This document shows, piece by piece, positions 43,865 through 55,750 of a DNA stretch of 64,000 nt. The position numbers were made by a program, and so were the translations under genes. The notes beneath the pieces are model-generated. The model ran no database searches. It had not been told where the DNA came from and was given only the letters and a program-made list of their open reading frames with translations. The stretch is taken from NCBI GenBank assembly GCA_031772625.1, contig CM062805.1, forward strand, positions 797,695,119 to 797,759,118, given 5' to 3'. Each line of letters begins with the position of its first letter. Position 1 is the first letter of the stretch. This DNA comes from Pinus tabuliformis. Lineage: Eukaryota > Streptophyta > Pinopsida > Pinales > Pinaceae.

Positions 43865-45574
43865 TCAACAACATGTGTTATTGGTTGGAGTGTTCAAGAG
43901 AATTTTGGATCCAAATTGCTTCCTTCTCCATACTTGTGTAACTTTCTTCTCTGGCTTGGTTGTCATGGTTTTATCTTGTTTAGGGACCCAAGTCAAGTTA
44001 TAATCATGTGCCATATGTCCAATGTTATGGCAATTGAAACACTCCATCTTGTTCATGAATGAGAAAAAATTGCTTCTAGGAGATTGACGGGGACCATCAT
44101 GTTTGTCTTTGTGATATTCCCTACAATATTTTGCCATGTGCCCAAATTTTGTATAAGAATATAAATAACCAAGAAATATACTTAGGTACCTAGGAGATGA
44201 ATATTTCCTTGATGTGCTTCTGAGGTCTTTTTGCCTTGGGATTCTTTGATGATACTCATTACCTTTTGTATCCTTGACACCATCTACAAGTCTCCTTGGA
44301 ATAGGATTTCTTCCATTGTTGTCTTGACCCTTTTCCTTGCCTTTGCTAGAACTGGGGGCACCAACATTTCTTCTTGACTTCCTCACATCCTTGTTGCTTG
44401 AAGCATTATCATTCTTGCTTGAGGATTCCCTTACCTAGCCAAGACCTGATTTATCAAGGGGAGACCTTTGATGACTTAGGATGTCGTCTAAGGTTTGAGA
44501 ACTTTTCAAGTTCTTATTCAGCAAGTCAACTTCCTTTTTAAGAAAGGCAATATCTTCCTTTATTTTCTTGCATTCTTCATCCTTCTTTGATAGAATGATC
44601 TCCATTTCTTCCTTCATCTTAGTTGATTCACATGATTGGGCCTTAAGAGAAGTGATTTATGATCTTAACTTGGTTATGTCATCATCCTTTTCTTCTAGTT
44701 GGCATATCATGGTGCTTCTCTCCTTTTCTACTTCATCAACTTGTCCTTCTATGAATGCCAAAGATTCCATCACATTCTCAGCTCCTTGTGCGTTTTTCCT
44801 TGATTCTTCTAGTTGAGATCTAAGGGAGGATACCTCTTCCTTGTATTAACCAATATTTGCTTCAAGTTTGTTCAAGCTCTTGAGTCTTTGTTCAAGGTGT
44901 CTTGATAAAGTTTCTTCCCTTTTATTTTCCTTATCCAATGGATTTGTCATGGATATGACTTCTTCATGATGCTTTCTTTCGTTTTGATGAAATTCCTCCT
45001 TAAGTTTGGTGATCTCCTCATCTCTTTCTAGTACTTGAAGCTTGAAAAGCTTCCTTCCTTGTCTTGTGTTGGTCACCATCTTGCACTTTCTTCTTAAGTT
45101 CCTCATTTTCCTTTTCCAAACTGTTAATATCTTCCATGGCAGCTATAAGTTTAGTCAGGAGATTTTCTTCAAAGTCTTCTTTGCTTTCTTTTTCTTCTAG
45201 GTCTTATTTGGCCTTGATGTCATCATTCTTATTTTCAGCTTCCTTGATGGGTTCTGGATTTCCTTCTTGCTTTCCATCATCTTCTTGACTAGTGGTCACG
45301 GTCAATGCTCCTTTTGATTGAAGGTCATGAAGTTTGTCCCATATACCCTTTACTGACAAATATTTTTCCAAATTGGCCTTTATAGAATCTGGTAGCCTGT
45401 TCAAGTTTTCCTTCATCGCTTTTGCATTGTCCTCCTTGGATTCTCTGTTCATCATGTTATCAGTAATCATTGATTCCCATACTTCAATGCCTTAAGCCAT
45501 TAAGAAATTTCTCATTCTTACCTTACATACATCAAAGTTTCCATTGAACAATGGAACTTTCCCAATTTGATTGT
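43865..45574 (-). pseudogene. Element J gag remnant
   Basis: In element sense: VPLFNGNFDVCKVRMRNFLM near 45555-45500, LEKYLSVKGIWDKLHDLQS (45204-45470 frame), a Glu/Lys-rich coiled-coil-like stretch (44435-45106; KLKEEFHQNERKHHEEV and similar), the tail motif LDDILSHQRSPLDKSGLG (44435-44500), then two zinc knuckles (YTKFGHMAKYC with one Cys lost, and CFNCHNIGHMAHDYN with the last Cys lost) at 44020-44160. Stops and frameshifts break it into five pieces. The N-terminus is cut by L at 45575. Confidence 0.8.
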
Positions 45575-46609
45575 TGTTATAGGCATTTTTGGGCACTGCA
45601 ACCCCAATCATACATGTCCATAAACCAAGGGCTCCTAAGTCCCTAAAAGTGTTGCTTCAAACCCTAAAGGAACAAGGTCAGCTGATTATATCATCTCCAA
45701 AAAGTTCTCCACAGAAAATTGCTCAGAACTGGTCAAAGATGGACCATACAGACTGCCCAGTGTAGAGGGTGCGATGCATCTCACCTGCTCAGTGAAAAGG
45801 GTGCGATGCATACTGGAAAGCCCTTCTGTAGGGTGCGATGGGCGAGAGTAGACAAATGGCAGAAACAGTTTGCAAGGTGAATCGTCATGGAATCTTCCAG
45901 AAACTTCTCCTGTGACACTTGCCTCTTTGAATTCGTCCAGGGATGAGTAAGAGATCATCAATCTCCAAATGAAATCAAGAACTATTAGAGACAGGACACT
46001 AATCAAAATCCCAGACGCTGACTCACCCCCCTGCAATCATCTATATATGGATCCCTCATCACAGAGATCCGGAGGCTGGAATTTTGTATCTTGTAAGGAA
46101 GTGCTGTTGGTTTCTTGGTGGAATATCATAGTGTTGGGTGATCTAAGATTTTCATGAGGTGAAGAAGGGCTTTCATGCTGGGACGATGACGTTGGGTCAG
46201 AACAATTGGTTGTAATCCTCTTTGCTATTCTTGATATTAATAAAGTTATTCAAGTTTTCCTCCACATTCTTGTATGTTTGATGATATATGCATTTGTGTT
46301 GTCAATATATATCTGGTCCTATATTGTTTATGATTGTACATCTCTGTTCTTTGATAGTATTATGTTGCTTTGATTCCACAGGTGCTCTTTGAAGCTAGGT
46401 AGATGAAAGAAAAGCGGCAAGGATCTGTCAGAAGGGAGAGGAACCAAGCAAGGAACTAAGCGCAAGACTGAGGTTGGTGTCCTTTGTTCACCTCTTATCT
46501 ACCTCTCATAAAGGAAAGCGAAAGTAGTTTTAGTTTGTTTGTTTCTAAGATAGCTACGAGTCTTAGTGGGACTAGCAACTCCGAGTGGACACTAGATTTC
46601 CCGATAACA
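45575..46609 (+). repeat. Element L 5' LTR
   Basis: The 1035-bp LTR is recognised by alignment with the K LTR in reverse: both start TGTTATAG(A/G)CATTTTTG, and both share the GAATTC...GAGGCAAGTGTCA block (45922-45945 against 53383-53404) and a TATATAT box (46042-46048 against 53250-53256). It ends TTTCCCGATAACA. U3 contains three GGGTGCGATG motifs (about 45767-45840). Confidence 0.82.
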
Positions 46610-46612
46610 AAA

Positions 46613-46630
46613 TGGCGACTCCACTGGGGA
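46613..46630 (+). other. Element L primer-binding site
   Basis: TGGCGACTCCACTGGGGA follows the LTR by three bases. It resembles the TGGCGACTC...GGGGA tRNA-Arg-type sites reported for Ogre/Tat gypsy elements (recalled family knowledge). Confidence 0.75.
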
Positions 46631-48375
46631 GCGAATAGATTGTTTGCTTGTCTATATTTGTTTGTTTTATAAACTTATAGATGGAGCCTGAAGTCAAGCC
46701 AGCTAGCCTTCGAACTGCATTTTCTATGCAAGTGCAAAGTAGATCAATGCTGCTTCAGTCTATCTTCGGGTTTTGTTTATAAACTGAACAATTGATTTGC
46801 AAACCTTCTAATTTCCCTAGTGGTGGCTCTAGTAACATCATTAGATCAACCCCTGTGATTTATATTTATTGAACATCACTTTCTCGGCCTAAATCCCTGA
46901 ACTGAGCTACAAACTGTGACCAAAGACCAAGTAAAAGTCTCGCATTGGCACCATCGCACCCTCTCTTCAAGGAAGTCTGTATGCATCACACCTCCCGTGT
47001 GCAGTAGGTGGGATGCATACTGGATTCCCTGTGTAACATGTGCGATGATTAGAAAAGGCTAATTTTGCGTTCAGACTTTGGTTTTTCTTCACTCTCATCA
47101 GCTCTATTCAGGAGTTTTGTTGTCTGTGGTCAGTATACCACTGGGGAAACCCCCCTCCTTTCCATCATTCCGCCTCCATTGTGCAAAGAATTGTGAATTT
47201 TTTTATGTATTGTTCGCCATTTTCAATTCTCTTTTACAAAGAAGTAGCATAATCAAACTGTCGTATTTTGATTTGGAAGTGTCGCAAGTGTCGTTTTCAG
47301 TCAAAGAAAAGAATCCTATTGTTCTTGATGGTCGATTATACAATTACTCTTGTATTTGATTTGAATTAGTATTTTTTCAAGTGTCGAAAGCAGTTTTCAA
47401 TTCAAAATAGCAAAGTGTCGTCATTATCTTCCTTTCGTTTTTGAAGAGAAATTTGTTAGTACTATCGCTTTGAAAAAATAATTCAAATTTGTACTTAGCA
47501 TTCTTCTTGTCATTCACACATTAAGAAAGCTGATAAAAAATACATGCATGTGCATTTGCATTTAGACTGCTTGTTGGTTTTATTTAGGACAGTGCATCTA
47601 GTGTGTGCTCTCTGCTCTATGTTGAAATAATATCATCTCTCTTTCTTTAGTAGCTAGGATTTTCATTGCAAAAAGAAGATTAAACAATTGTTTATCATCT
47701 TAGATTGCATTTTAGGAATTGTATATCTACATCACGCAGTGAACCTGAAAGGAGAATTTCTTAAGAAAGATCAACTATAAAATAAATTTAATGAACATAA
47801 AAACGCTTTGGAACCTAACACACAACATCTAGAAGTCTAGGCTAGAGACATATTCTGGCGTCGTAAAACCTGGTAACTGTCACTTTTACTGTTGGTTGGG
47901 TGATTCCTCCTCTTTGAGACGACAAGTGCCAATACGGACTTGTGCTCCCACGTACCGTCTAGTATATATTGGGAGACCACAAGAGGCTATATCCTTTATC
48001 CATAGGAAGTCGTGTCTGCCGCCCTATCGATCGCAATGCACTGAACACAGCATTTGGGAAGATTGATTTCCGTACCGTAAAAAGTATTCTGCAATTTTGT
48101 GATTGGTTTGGTAATCCCTCTATCTAGATTTCCAGAGTAGTCTCTTTCGTTCCTTTTCAGACTCCTTAAAGGAAAAGGTCCATCTGAGCACTTGTCACTT
48201 CAGGCTCATTAAAAATCGAAGGCGGCTAGAGTCATCTTTTGTTTTATCTCGACTCTTAAAAATTGAAAAAACAAGTTGCGTCAAAGCGTCTAAAATTCAT
48301 TTAATTCGAAATCATTTTCCCCTTTATTTTTAGTTGATCGAGTAATCCGCAATCGTGGAAGAAAGTCAATTGAAA
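46631..48375 (+). other. Element L long leader
   Basis: About 1.7 kb lies between primer-binding site and the gag frame with no supported coding. It includes a short GGGATGCATACTGGATTCCC and CATCGCACCC block near 46950-47045 that echoes the GGGTGCGATGCATACTGGAA block of the LTR. Long leaders are usual in Tat/Ogre-type gypsy elements. Confidence 0.55.
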
Positions 48376-51244
48376 CCCCATCGTTCGCAGAGACTTATGA
48401 GTCAACCGTCTTTGTTTCCAGAATCAAAACTATTCCGGACAAAGCGAACTCGTTAACTGGTTTGAAGTCCCCTGGTCTGGTTGGAACAAGTGTTCCGACA
48501 CCATTAGAGACTCTGGTTACTCCAAACATTTCTGGTATCCCTGCCTTTACAGAAGAAGTTCCGCAGCCACTAGAGGATAGTAGAACTGATCCTAGTGTGA
48601 AGGTAAACACTTCTATATCTGAATAGGCTCCATCTACAGCTGATTCGGAAGGTGTTATTCCCCAAACATCTATCGCTGCAGAATCTATACCTTCTTCGGC
48701 ATCGGAAATATTTTACGAACCTGAAAGTCTACCTCTTCCACCTGGATTGATCGCTATAGAAGAGATTGTGGAGGATCCCCCATCTAGTACTCCATCGCAT
48801 TTTGGAGTTGGGATCACCCTATATCCTTCTTCATCAGAAATTAGTCTACCGTTATCAGAAGTTCCTGTAGAATAGCTAGGAAATCTTTTGGATATACTAG
48901 ATATGTCTGAACAACCGTCGACATCTAGGACTGTGTCATCTGACACAGCAGCGGTAGAACTTCCTGTTGTCACTCCAACAATGTTCGCTGGCATACCATC
49001 TATCGCAACTAGCTTTCAATCACTTGATGGAATCCATCCAGGGGCTGTTTCGACAGTATGGTTTGTTCCCATTTGTTCATCCAAAATAATATCTGGAGGC
49101 TCTTATGTTGAGTCTCAGCAAATTGATCCTTCGCAGTGTCAATTTGGGCAGTCCGGTCCTCAAAGGAAAATCATTCCCCTAAGCACTAGATTACCACCGT
49201 ATGGGGGGAAATATGCCCTTTCATTGTCTCCTCCAGGAGATCAAACATACGAGAGTTTGCAACAGAATTCAGGTTATGCTGGAATCACATCCAGTGGTTG
49301 GATGCCAATACTGCCTCAACAACCAAGAGTTGTATACTCAATGCAACAAAGTCTACCTATGTCAAATATCCCCACTACACCGGTTATTGTGATGGTGTCG
49401 CAAGTACAAGCATTGCCTGTTGTATGCCAACCTCAAGTCTCTCAGGTCGCAATCCAACAGCTCCCTGTCTCTACGACGCCACCACAATCATCGATTAGTG
49501 GCTCCTTAACTGGAGTGACCCAGGCTCAAACGGGTACCATTACCCCTCATCTTGGTCAAACAGCCAGTATTGGACAATAGCACATGGTCTCACAACCATG
49601 GCTAGTACAATATCAACAACCATAATTCTAGCAAGTTTACCAAGGATCTAAGCACCAAGTCTTTGCAAGTAATGGGCAACCGTATATTCAAAATGGTCAA
49701 CATCAACCATTTCATAATGGTTATGCCCATCAACCTTACCAAAGTAACCAGCATCAAATGCACTATGCTGGTATGCAAAGACCCACTACTCAAGCAATCC
49801 CATCTTATCTTGGGTATGCTTCGCCGAACCTGAATCAACAGTTACCCTTCGTGGAAACTTTAGAGTTACCAGATCTAATCGGCTAACAAACGATCCAATC
49901 GCTTACGCCCCTTGGTGGCTAGCGATTCCTCATAAACTTCTATCAGATATTCCTAAATTTAATGGAAATCCGGGTGAAGACCCGTCGAATCATGTGATGA
50001 CCTTTCATCTTTGGTGTTCATCTAACACTCTAAATGATGATTCAATTAGGCTTCGCCTTTTTCAGCGAACGTTAACTGGTCTGGCAGCAAAATGGTATAC
50101 CGAATTGCCTAGAGCTCCGTTTGATAACTTCAATACCCTAGCCACAACCTTTTTAACCCATTTTCAGTTACCCATAAGGTACGAAACGGGAACAGAGCTT
50201 CTTACCAATTTCAAGCAAACGACGGCCACTCACATATCCAATCATATTCATGAGTGGCAATGTTGTCGTAGAATGGTAAAAACATATGTTCATGATCAAT
50301 TGTTGGCTGAATGGTTTATTAAGTCATTGTTACCTTCTATTACGGAAGATGCGGCAAAGGGAGGGGTCGTCACTGAAGAGCAAGTAATTTCTCGTGCGCA
50401 ATATCTAGACTTGATCTATACTCAGTCTGGCACGCTCTATGATAAAATCCCTGATGCTCCTAGACTGGAATTTTCCGTTCCTCCCTCTCCTAAATCAAAC
50501 AAATACTCTCATGTTGGGGACGGCGTGATAGGAACGACCAGCACGAAAACCGTAAAGGCTAAGTCGAAGAAGGCCCATACGGTTTCAGGTCAAAATGCAA
50601 ATGAAGAACTTCTCGCCTCAGAAGTAAATGCTGTATCGACTGACAAAGGCAAAGAAACCAAGCAACCAGGAGGCAAGAAGAAAAATAAAGGGAAGAAGAA
50701 GAAACAGGAGGAGTCGTCCCCTGAAAAATCTTCTGCAAACCCTTCTGGAGATAGGAAACCAAATCGTCCATGCCTTATATGTGATGAGGATCATTGGACA
50801 AGAGAATGTCCATATAAAGCTAAGCTTAGAAAATTCTTCAAGAATTCAAAAACCTTGGCGGTATTGACTGATCCGTTTCCAAATCCAGGAACAAATCTGG
50901 TTGCTAGTGACAATGCTTCCCTGTCCCAAGTGCTAATGTTGTCGGTTTCGAAGCAGCAAAATGATGCTTTGATATCGACAAGGAATAAAGATTACGGGAA
51001 TCCACAGCTGTCGGACAACAAGGCTAATGATCAACCTAGTAGTTCGACAACAACTTCGACCGAATTTGTTCCACCCATCATTCCTGAACTAACGATAAAG
51101 CCGCCAAAGGGAGTAGTACACAAATCGAAATTTAATCCTCGTGCCAGAGCAGCACAGCATTATAATATAGTGGAGGATATGGCCCAATCGCCATCCGCTA
51201 TGTCAACACTTGAGGTACTACAAAATTGCCCCTCCCAAAAGTAG
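48376..51244 (+). pseudogene. Element L gag
   Basis: A Ser/Thr/Pro-rich N-terminal region (48376-49580, one frame with TAG/TGA interruptions near 48623 and 48873) is followed by a Gln/Tyr/Pro-rich stretch (QPYIQNGQHQPF). The Ty3/gypsy gag domain is at 49994-50350, with HLWCSSNTLNDDSIRLRLFQ and LAAKWYTELPR. A Lys-rich linker and a CCHC knuckle CLICDEDHWTRECP (50775-50815) come next. A frameshift lies near 49885. TAG at 51242 replaces a Gln codon that K keeps. Without these defects gag would run straight into protease. Confidence 0.88.
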
Positions 51245-51973
51245 GCTTTATTATCGGTGATAGGTGGGATTGACCCAACGGATTCCAATCTTGTGTCCTT
51301 TAATCACAAAGGATATGACCCTCAGTTACCAGCTCAACTAGCTTTCCTTATTCAAGTGAAAGCCCTCAACAAAACTGTTCATCGAACAATTATTGATGAG
51401 GGGGCATCTACATGTATTATGTCGATGAGTTGCTGGAAAAATTTAGGATCTCCACGCTTGTCACTATCTTCGACGACATTAAAAGCATTTGATGTATGAA
51501 CATACACCCCATATCGGATTTTAAGTAACTTGCAAGTCGAACTAGGGGGCAAAACGGTAGAAATTGATGTTGAAGTGATAGACGGAAACATCGATTACAA
51601 CATCCTACTGGGAAGGCCCTGGATATATGCTATGGTTGCCGTTGTGCCGACCTACTTCAGGAAGATTGCATTTCCCTTCCAAGGAGGTATTACAATCATC
51701 GACTAGCAAACATTTCTCCCCAACAGTTCACAAGTTACGGGAAGCATTCCGATTATCCATGGAAGCCCTCATTCGCTTCAAAATATTGGAGTAGGCCTAC
51801 TAAAAGACCCTATATTAATGGGGACTTTTTCCCTACCGCCTCCAATCAATCTGGCAGAAGTGGCAACGGTGGGAACCTGCAATATGATATCTTCTATTCA
51901 AAAGATATCTGAAAATGATATTAACATGGATCATCTACAGGTATTGCCTCTAAGCCCAATAGAAATATTGTAG
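51245..51973 (+). pseudogene. Element L protease region ending in a conserved TAG
   Basis: The aspartic protease motif TIIDEGASTCIMSMSCW (DEGAS in place of the more common DSGAS/DTGAS) is at 51388-51440. Then IDYNILLGRPWIYAMVAVVP (51591-51650) is the flap/ALLGR-like region typical of gypsy proteases. Stops at 51497 (TGA) and 51704 (TAG) are private to this copy. The stop TAG at 51971-51973, in ATATTG-TAG-CAATCA, is shared with K at the same codon and may be functional. Confidence 0.85.
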
Positions 51974-52687
51974 CAATCAATGTTTTCGGCATGGGAGGCC
52001 AACCCAAATCAACGCTCATCAAGCATTTGGATAGATAGGTATAAGGAATATGGTACCCCTTCATATCCTTGGTCGCAAGTACATTCTACAGACGAAGGAA
52101 TTGTTAAGTCAATGATGATTGACGGGGCACCATGGGAAGATTACCACCATCGTTCCCATCTTCCGGATTACAGCGAAGATACTCCTAGTGACCTTCATCA
52201 TCCCTCCATTTTTTATTTTCTATCAAATACTGTAAACATGGTGGATTCCGAGTGAAACTTGTCCAATATTGAAGAGACTGTCGCCATAAATATCTCGACC
52301 AAAACAGATGTTGTAGAGAATATTCATGTCGGCAAATCATGTTCTCCTTCAGAACTGGAAATATATCACGCTCTTTTTCGCGAGTTCAGAGATGTCTTTG
52401 CTTGGTCGTACGACGAAATGCCAGGCATTGACTTGAGCATAGTTGAACACGAAATTAAGATGTATCCAGATGTCAAACTGGTACGACAACGGCTATGGCA
52501 GGTGCACCCCAAGAAAGCTGCTGCCATCAAGGCAGAAGTTGAAAAACTTCTCCATGCTGGTTTTATTTACCCGGTTCCTCCAACCGATTGGATATTGAAT
52601 ATTGTTCCTGTAATGAAAAAACAAGGAACGATTAGAGTGTGCGTCGATTATAGGGATGTAAATCAAGCTTGTCTGAAAGACAACTAC
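51974..52687 (+). pseudogene. Element L reverse transcriptase, N-terminal part
   Basis: Continuing in frame after the shared TAG: FSAWEANPNQRSSSIWIDRY, an acidic linker, VFAWSYDEMPGIDLSIVEHE, VHPKKAAAIKAEVEKLLHAG and the palm start RVCVDYRDVNQACLKDNY. The YVDD half is missing because K inserted at 52688. TGA at 52252-52254 replaces Trp (K has WNLSNIEET). Confidence 0.9.
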
Positions 52688-53747
52688 TGTTGTGGGGAAA
52701 AATGCCTATGCAGGACGATCCTATCCACCTAAGGTGTGACAGTGCCTTAGCAACAAACAGAGACAGCTATTCTAGTATTCTTCCTTTATGAATTAAGAAT
52801 GAAGAGAGATGGATGGACTAACCGGTGTCTTCCGTTTGTCCCTCGATCCGGTTTCTCTTCTCTTTGAGAGTTCCCAACTACTTGCCTTCTCACTCGCCCA
52901 GCTTCAACAGGTTCCTGCAAGATCACAAGAGGAGAACACTACACAAAGACATAGATTCATATTCATAACTAGTTCAGGATTAGAAATAAACTAAACATAC
53001 TAATGCAATCATACATCAAAGATACATCAGTATATAGGAGAAACCAAGATAGCTTTATTGATGAATAACAAGGTTCAGGAAGAGATACGACCCAGAGGGC
53101 TCCAATCCAACATCTCCTTCCCAGCAAATGAAATTCCTATCTTCACCTTCCTTCAAAGCATTAAGCACCCAATATTTCCAGTCTCAAACCAACAGCAATT
53201 CTTTGCAATAACAAAATTCCAGCCTCTAGATCTCATGGAGGAGAGATCCATATATAGATGTTTGGAGAGAGGATGAGTCAGCTTGAGACCTGACTAGTGT
53301 CCTCTCCCTCTGTCAGTTCTTGTTTCCACTTGGAGGTTCCTGCTTCCACTTGGAGGTTGGGAACCTCTTACTCCTCACTAGTCGAATTCACTGAGGCAAG
53401 TGTCATTGAGGAAGGTTCTGGAAGCTTCCAGGGTCTTGACACCTCGTTGAATGAACTTGCCATTTGTCAATTCCCGCTCAGCGCACCCTGGTAGTGCTTC
53501 TACCTGCGTTGCAGTGCAGGTAGCCAGTGCAGACTTTGCATTTCAGTGCAAACAGCTAGTGGAGCCTCTGAATTGATCCTGAATTGACTTGTTTTTGAGC
53601 ATTTTCTGGTGGAGAACTTCTGTGAATTGTTGTGGTTTGTTAGCCTTGTTCCTCTAGGGGTAGGAACAACATGTTTAGGGGCTTTGGATCCCTTAGATTA
53701 TGGACATTTCATGCTTATAGCTGTAAGGCACAAAAATGTCTATAACA
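52688..53747 (-). repeat. Element K 3' LTR
   Basis: The plus strand runs TGTTGTGGGGAAAAATGCC to ATGTCTATAACA (1060 bp). The minus-strand TATATAT box is at about 53250-53256. It is homologous to LTR L in opposite orientation but clearly diverged (for example CGCACCCTGGTAG where L has CGCACCCTAC), so L and K are subfamilies rather than copies of one another. Confidence 0.82.
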
Positions 53748-53761
53748 GTTGCCCCCTAAAG
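53748..53761 (-). other. Element K polypurine tract
   Basis: The plus-strand GTTGCCCCCTAAAG reads CTTTAGGGGGCAAC in element sense, directly before the LTR start TGTTATAG. Confidence 0.7.
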
Positions 53762-54870
53762 TATGAGGCCGTTTATCGGGTGAAATGCTTTATCAGGAGG
53801 ATCCGAAGTTCATCCAATGCTGGGAGGAGACCTGTAATAAGATACAATACAATACATTATTTTTCATACTGCTTTCATGATCTAGCTGAGGCAGGCATTC
53901 CCATGCTCAGCTTTATAAATTCATTTTTCTGTACATAGAACAGACAATCGTCTGATGGTAGACAGATAATTTTGATGAAATTATCATCCTTTGGGTAGGA
54001 TAATTATCTGCTGCAATGATGTACATGTCAATGTCTTTATCTTTCCTGAATATATATCGCAGCCCAGATGGATGAAACTAGATCCGGGGTCTTCAAACTT
54101 GTTCGATCTCCACTCTAAGTACAAGTCGATCCATGTGAGAAATGTTCTGAAGTCGAACATGGAAATACATCGCTTGTCAATGAGGTAAACCGTTAACAAG
54201 CGCGAGAGGAATCACCGATAATGATAATGACCCTCAAGGTACTGCAGTACAATTCACGTGGTGTGAATAAAGGACTTGGCGTCGAACACCACACAAAATC
54301 TTTCGGTCGAAGGTCATTGATGTATACCTGTCGCCGGAAGTGAGAAACTTGCCATTGAGGCATGCAAGCTTCAAAGTACTGAAGGGGTTGTTCCTAGATC
54401 CACTTCTTGGATAATGAGTTGATGTCGACAAGAAGCGATCCGTCAAAGGAGGGCCTTAATTAATCCCACATCAATGACACGGAACGGAGCTAATGATTTT
54501 GATGGAGGTGAAAACGATCTGATGATATATGATTCAGGGTGGCGGTCATGAAAGGATGAAGGATAATGTATGGCAGTGGATGGGACACGGTTGACTTCTC
54601 TGAACGACTTCTCTTGAACATATGGCGACACTTATGCGATGGATCGGTAGCATTACCCCAAATATGGATGGTATGGCGAGACCATGGTGATGTGACCGGT
54701 GAATGAAACAACCCAACCCGATTGTGGTACGGAGGAAAAGTGTCATGTTCAAGAGCGACTTGCTACCATCAAAGTTTTCTTGAGTTTCTCCCAATTTTTC
54801 CCCAGTCATTGCTGACCAGTACCTCTTTATTTTTGTCAAGCTTGAGGAGGATAACATATGCTTGTTCTAT
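53762..54870 (-). other. Element K 3' untranslated region, no recognised coding
   Basis: Several short frames occur on both strands (for example 54546-54857 minus) but none has domain motifs or a partner in L to test it. I regard it as non-coding 3' region. Confidence 0.45.
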
Positions 54871-54872
54871 AA

Positions 54873-55287
54873 CTTGCCCTTCGGGCAAGCCCATCGCTAT
54901 GTTTTAACGAGCCTAGCGATAGTGAAACTCGTTCTCGTCTAAAGACAAGTTTGTCGCTATTTAATGCATTTAACGAGTCTAACGACAAGGATAACTCGGT
55001 CCTTTTCATTTTTAGAGAGTCTGAAAAGGTACGTAAAGTCAACTCTGGAAGTCCTTTTTCGTCATCTAATCCCTTAAGTCCGAAAAAGTATAAAACAATA
55101 CAGAAGGGATGAGTTTTCGATAGTTTTAACGAGCCAAACAAAACAAGCGCTCGATCTTTTTGTGCAATAATCCCTCAGGTCCAAAAAGATTAAAATCTAG
55201 AGGAGGGATAGCTCTTCCGGTCGCTTTAACGAGCTGGAAGGCCAAAACTCGGCAATCTTTTCATATTTTACGAGTCAGATGAAAAGA
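54873..55287. repeat. Hairpin array with TTTAACGAG motif in K
   Basis: Successive inverted repeats: CTTGCCC/GGGCAAG (54873-54889), ATCGCTA/TAGCGAT (54893-54920), TTGTCG/CGACAA (54951-54988), CCTTTTC/GAAAAGG (55001-55029), CTTTTTCG/CGAAAAAG (55054-55088), ATCTTTTTG/CAAAAAGAT (55154-55190), CTTCC/GGAAG (55214-55240) and TCTTTTCAT/ATGAAAAGA (55256-55287). Spacers share TTTAACGAG(T)C or AATCCCTYAGGTC. Stems differ from one another but each is perfectly paired. Confidence 0.78.
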
Positions 55288-55544
55288 GCTTAAAGAAGAC
55301 TCGTCTTTTGAGGAACGAGTGATAAAACGGGTTAGCAGCTGATTCCAGGTACGGGTTGGAATTTTCCAATCACGGCAGTGTCACAAGGATGGCTAGTGAA
55401 ATCACTCTTCGCAGCTGTTCCTCAAAATGGGTAAACAGTCATATGGAGGTGAACGATCGGCCAATGGAAAAGTGGAGGTGACGGGCAAACACAACCAAGG
55501 ATTTAATGGCTGATAATGTTACATTCACGGTGGTTATTTACCGG

Positions 55545-55750
55545 AGGGTAGTTCATTTTTTAACGAGCTTAAACGCGGAAAAACATTGCTCAGCCTTATG
55601 TTTATTTTTTAACGAGCATGAACTATGTGCTAAAACTGCTCGGATCTTGCGTTTATTTTTTAACGAGCATGAACTGTGTGCTAAAACTGCTCGAATCTTG
55701 CGTTTATTTTTTAACGAGCATGAACTGTGTGCTAAAACTGCTTGAATATA
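55545..55750. repeat. ~51-bp tandem repeat with TTTAACGAGC in K
   Basis: About four copies with CGAGC starts near 55564, 55613, 55664 and 55715 (period 49-51 bp). Each holds TTTATTTTTTAACGAGCATG and GTGCTAAAACTGCTCG. CGAGCA and TGCTCG at the two ends of a unit can pair. The array lies about 600 bp upstream of the antisense gene and could be part of its promoter or of the K 3' region. Confidence 0.8.

Larger units (their letters stand above)
40585..45574 (-). mobile_element. Element J: Ty1/copia (large-gag type), truncated by L
   Basis: It starts TGTTGGAAATATTGAGGGG, like the E LTR edge. In the minus sense the visible parts are the 3' LTR (40585-43307), polypurine tract and a gag-derived region up to 45574, where L interrupts it. 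No pol lies between gag and the 3' LTR: the gag tail runs to about 43865 and the polypurine tract is at 43308. So J is internally deleted or non-autonomous. Confidence 0.75.
45575..52687 (+). mobile_element. Element L: Tat-lineage-like Ty3/gypsy, cut by K
   Basis: J gag is interrupted at 45574 (ATTGT presumed left target duplicate) by an LTR starting TGTTATAGGCATTTTTGGG. The plus-sense order is 5' LTR, PBS TGGCGACTCCACTGGGGA, long leader, gag, protease, start of reverse transcriptase. K is inserted at 52688 after VNQACLKDNY in the reverse transcriptase. The right part of L is outside the window. It is the same family as K: proteins align along their length. Confidence 0.88.

Noticed and set aside
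48395-48994. Minus-strand open frames over the start of L gag
   Set aside because: They are complements of the Ser/Pro-rich gag N-terminal frame, which continues into known gag.
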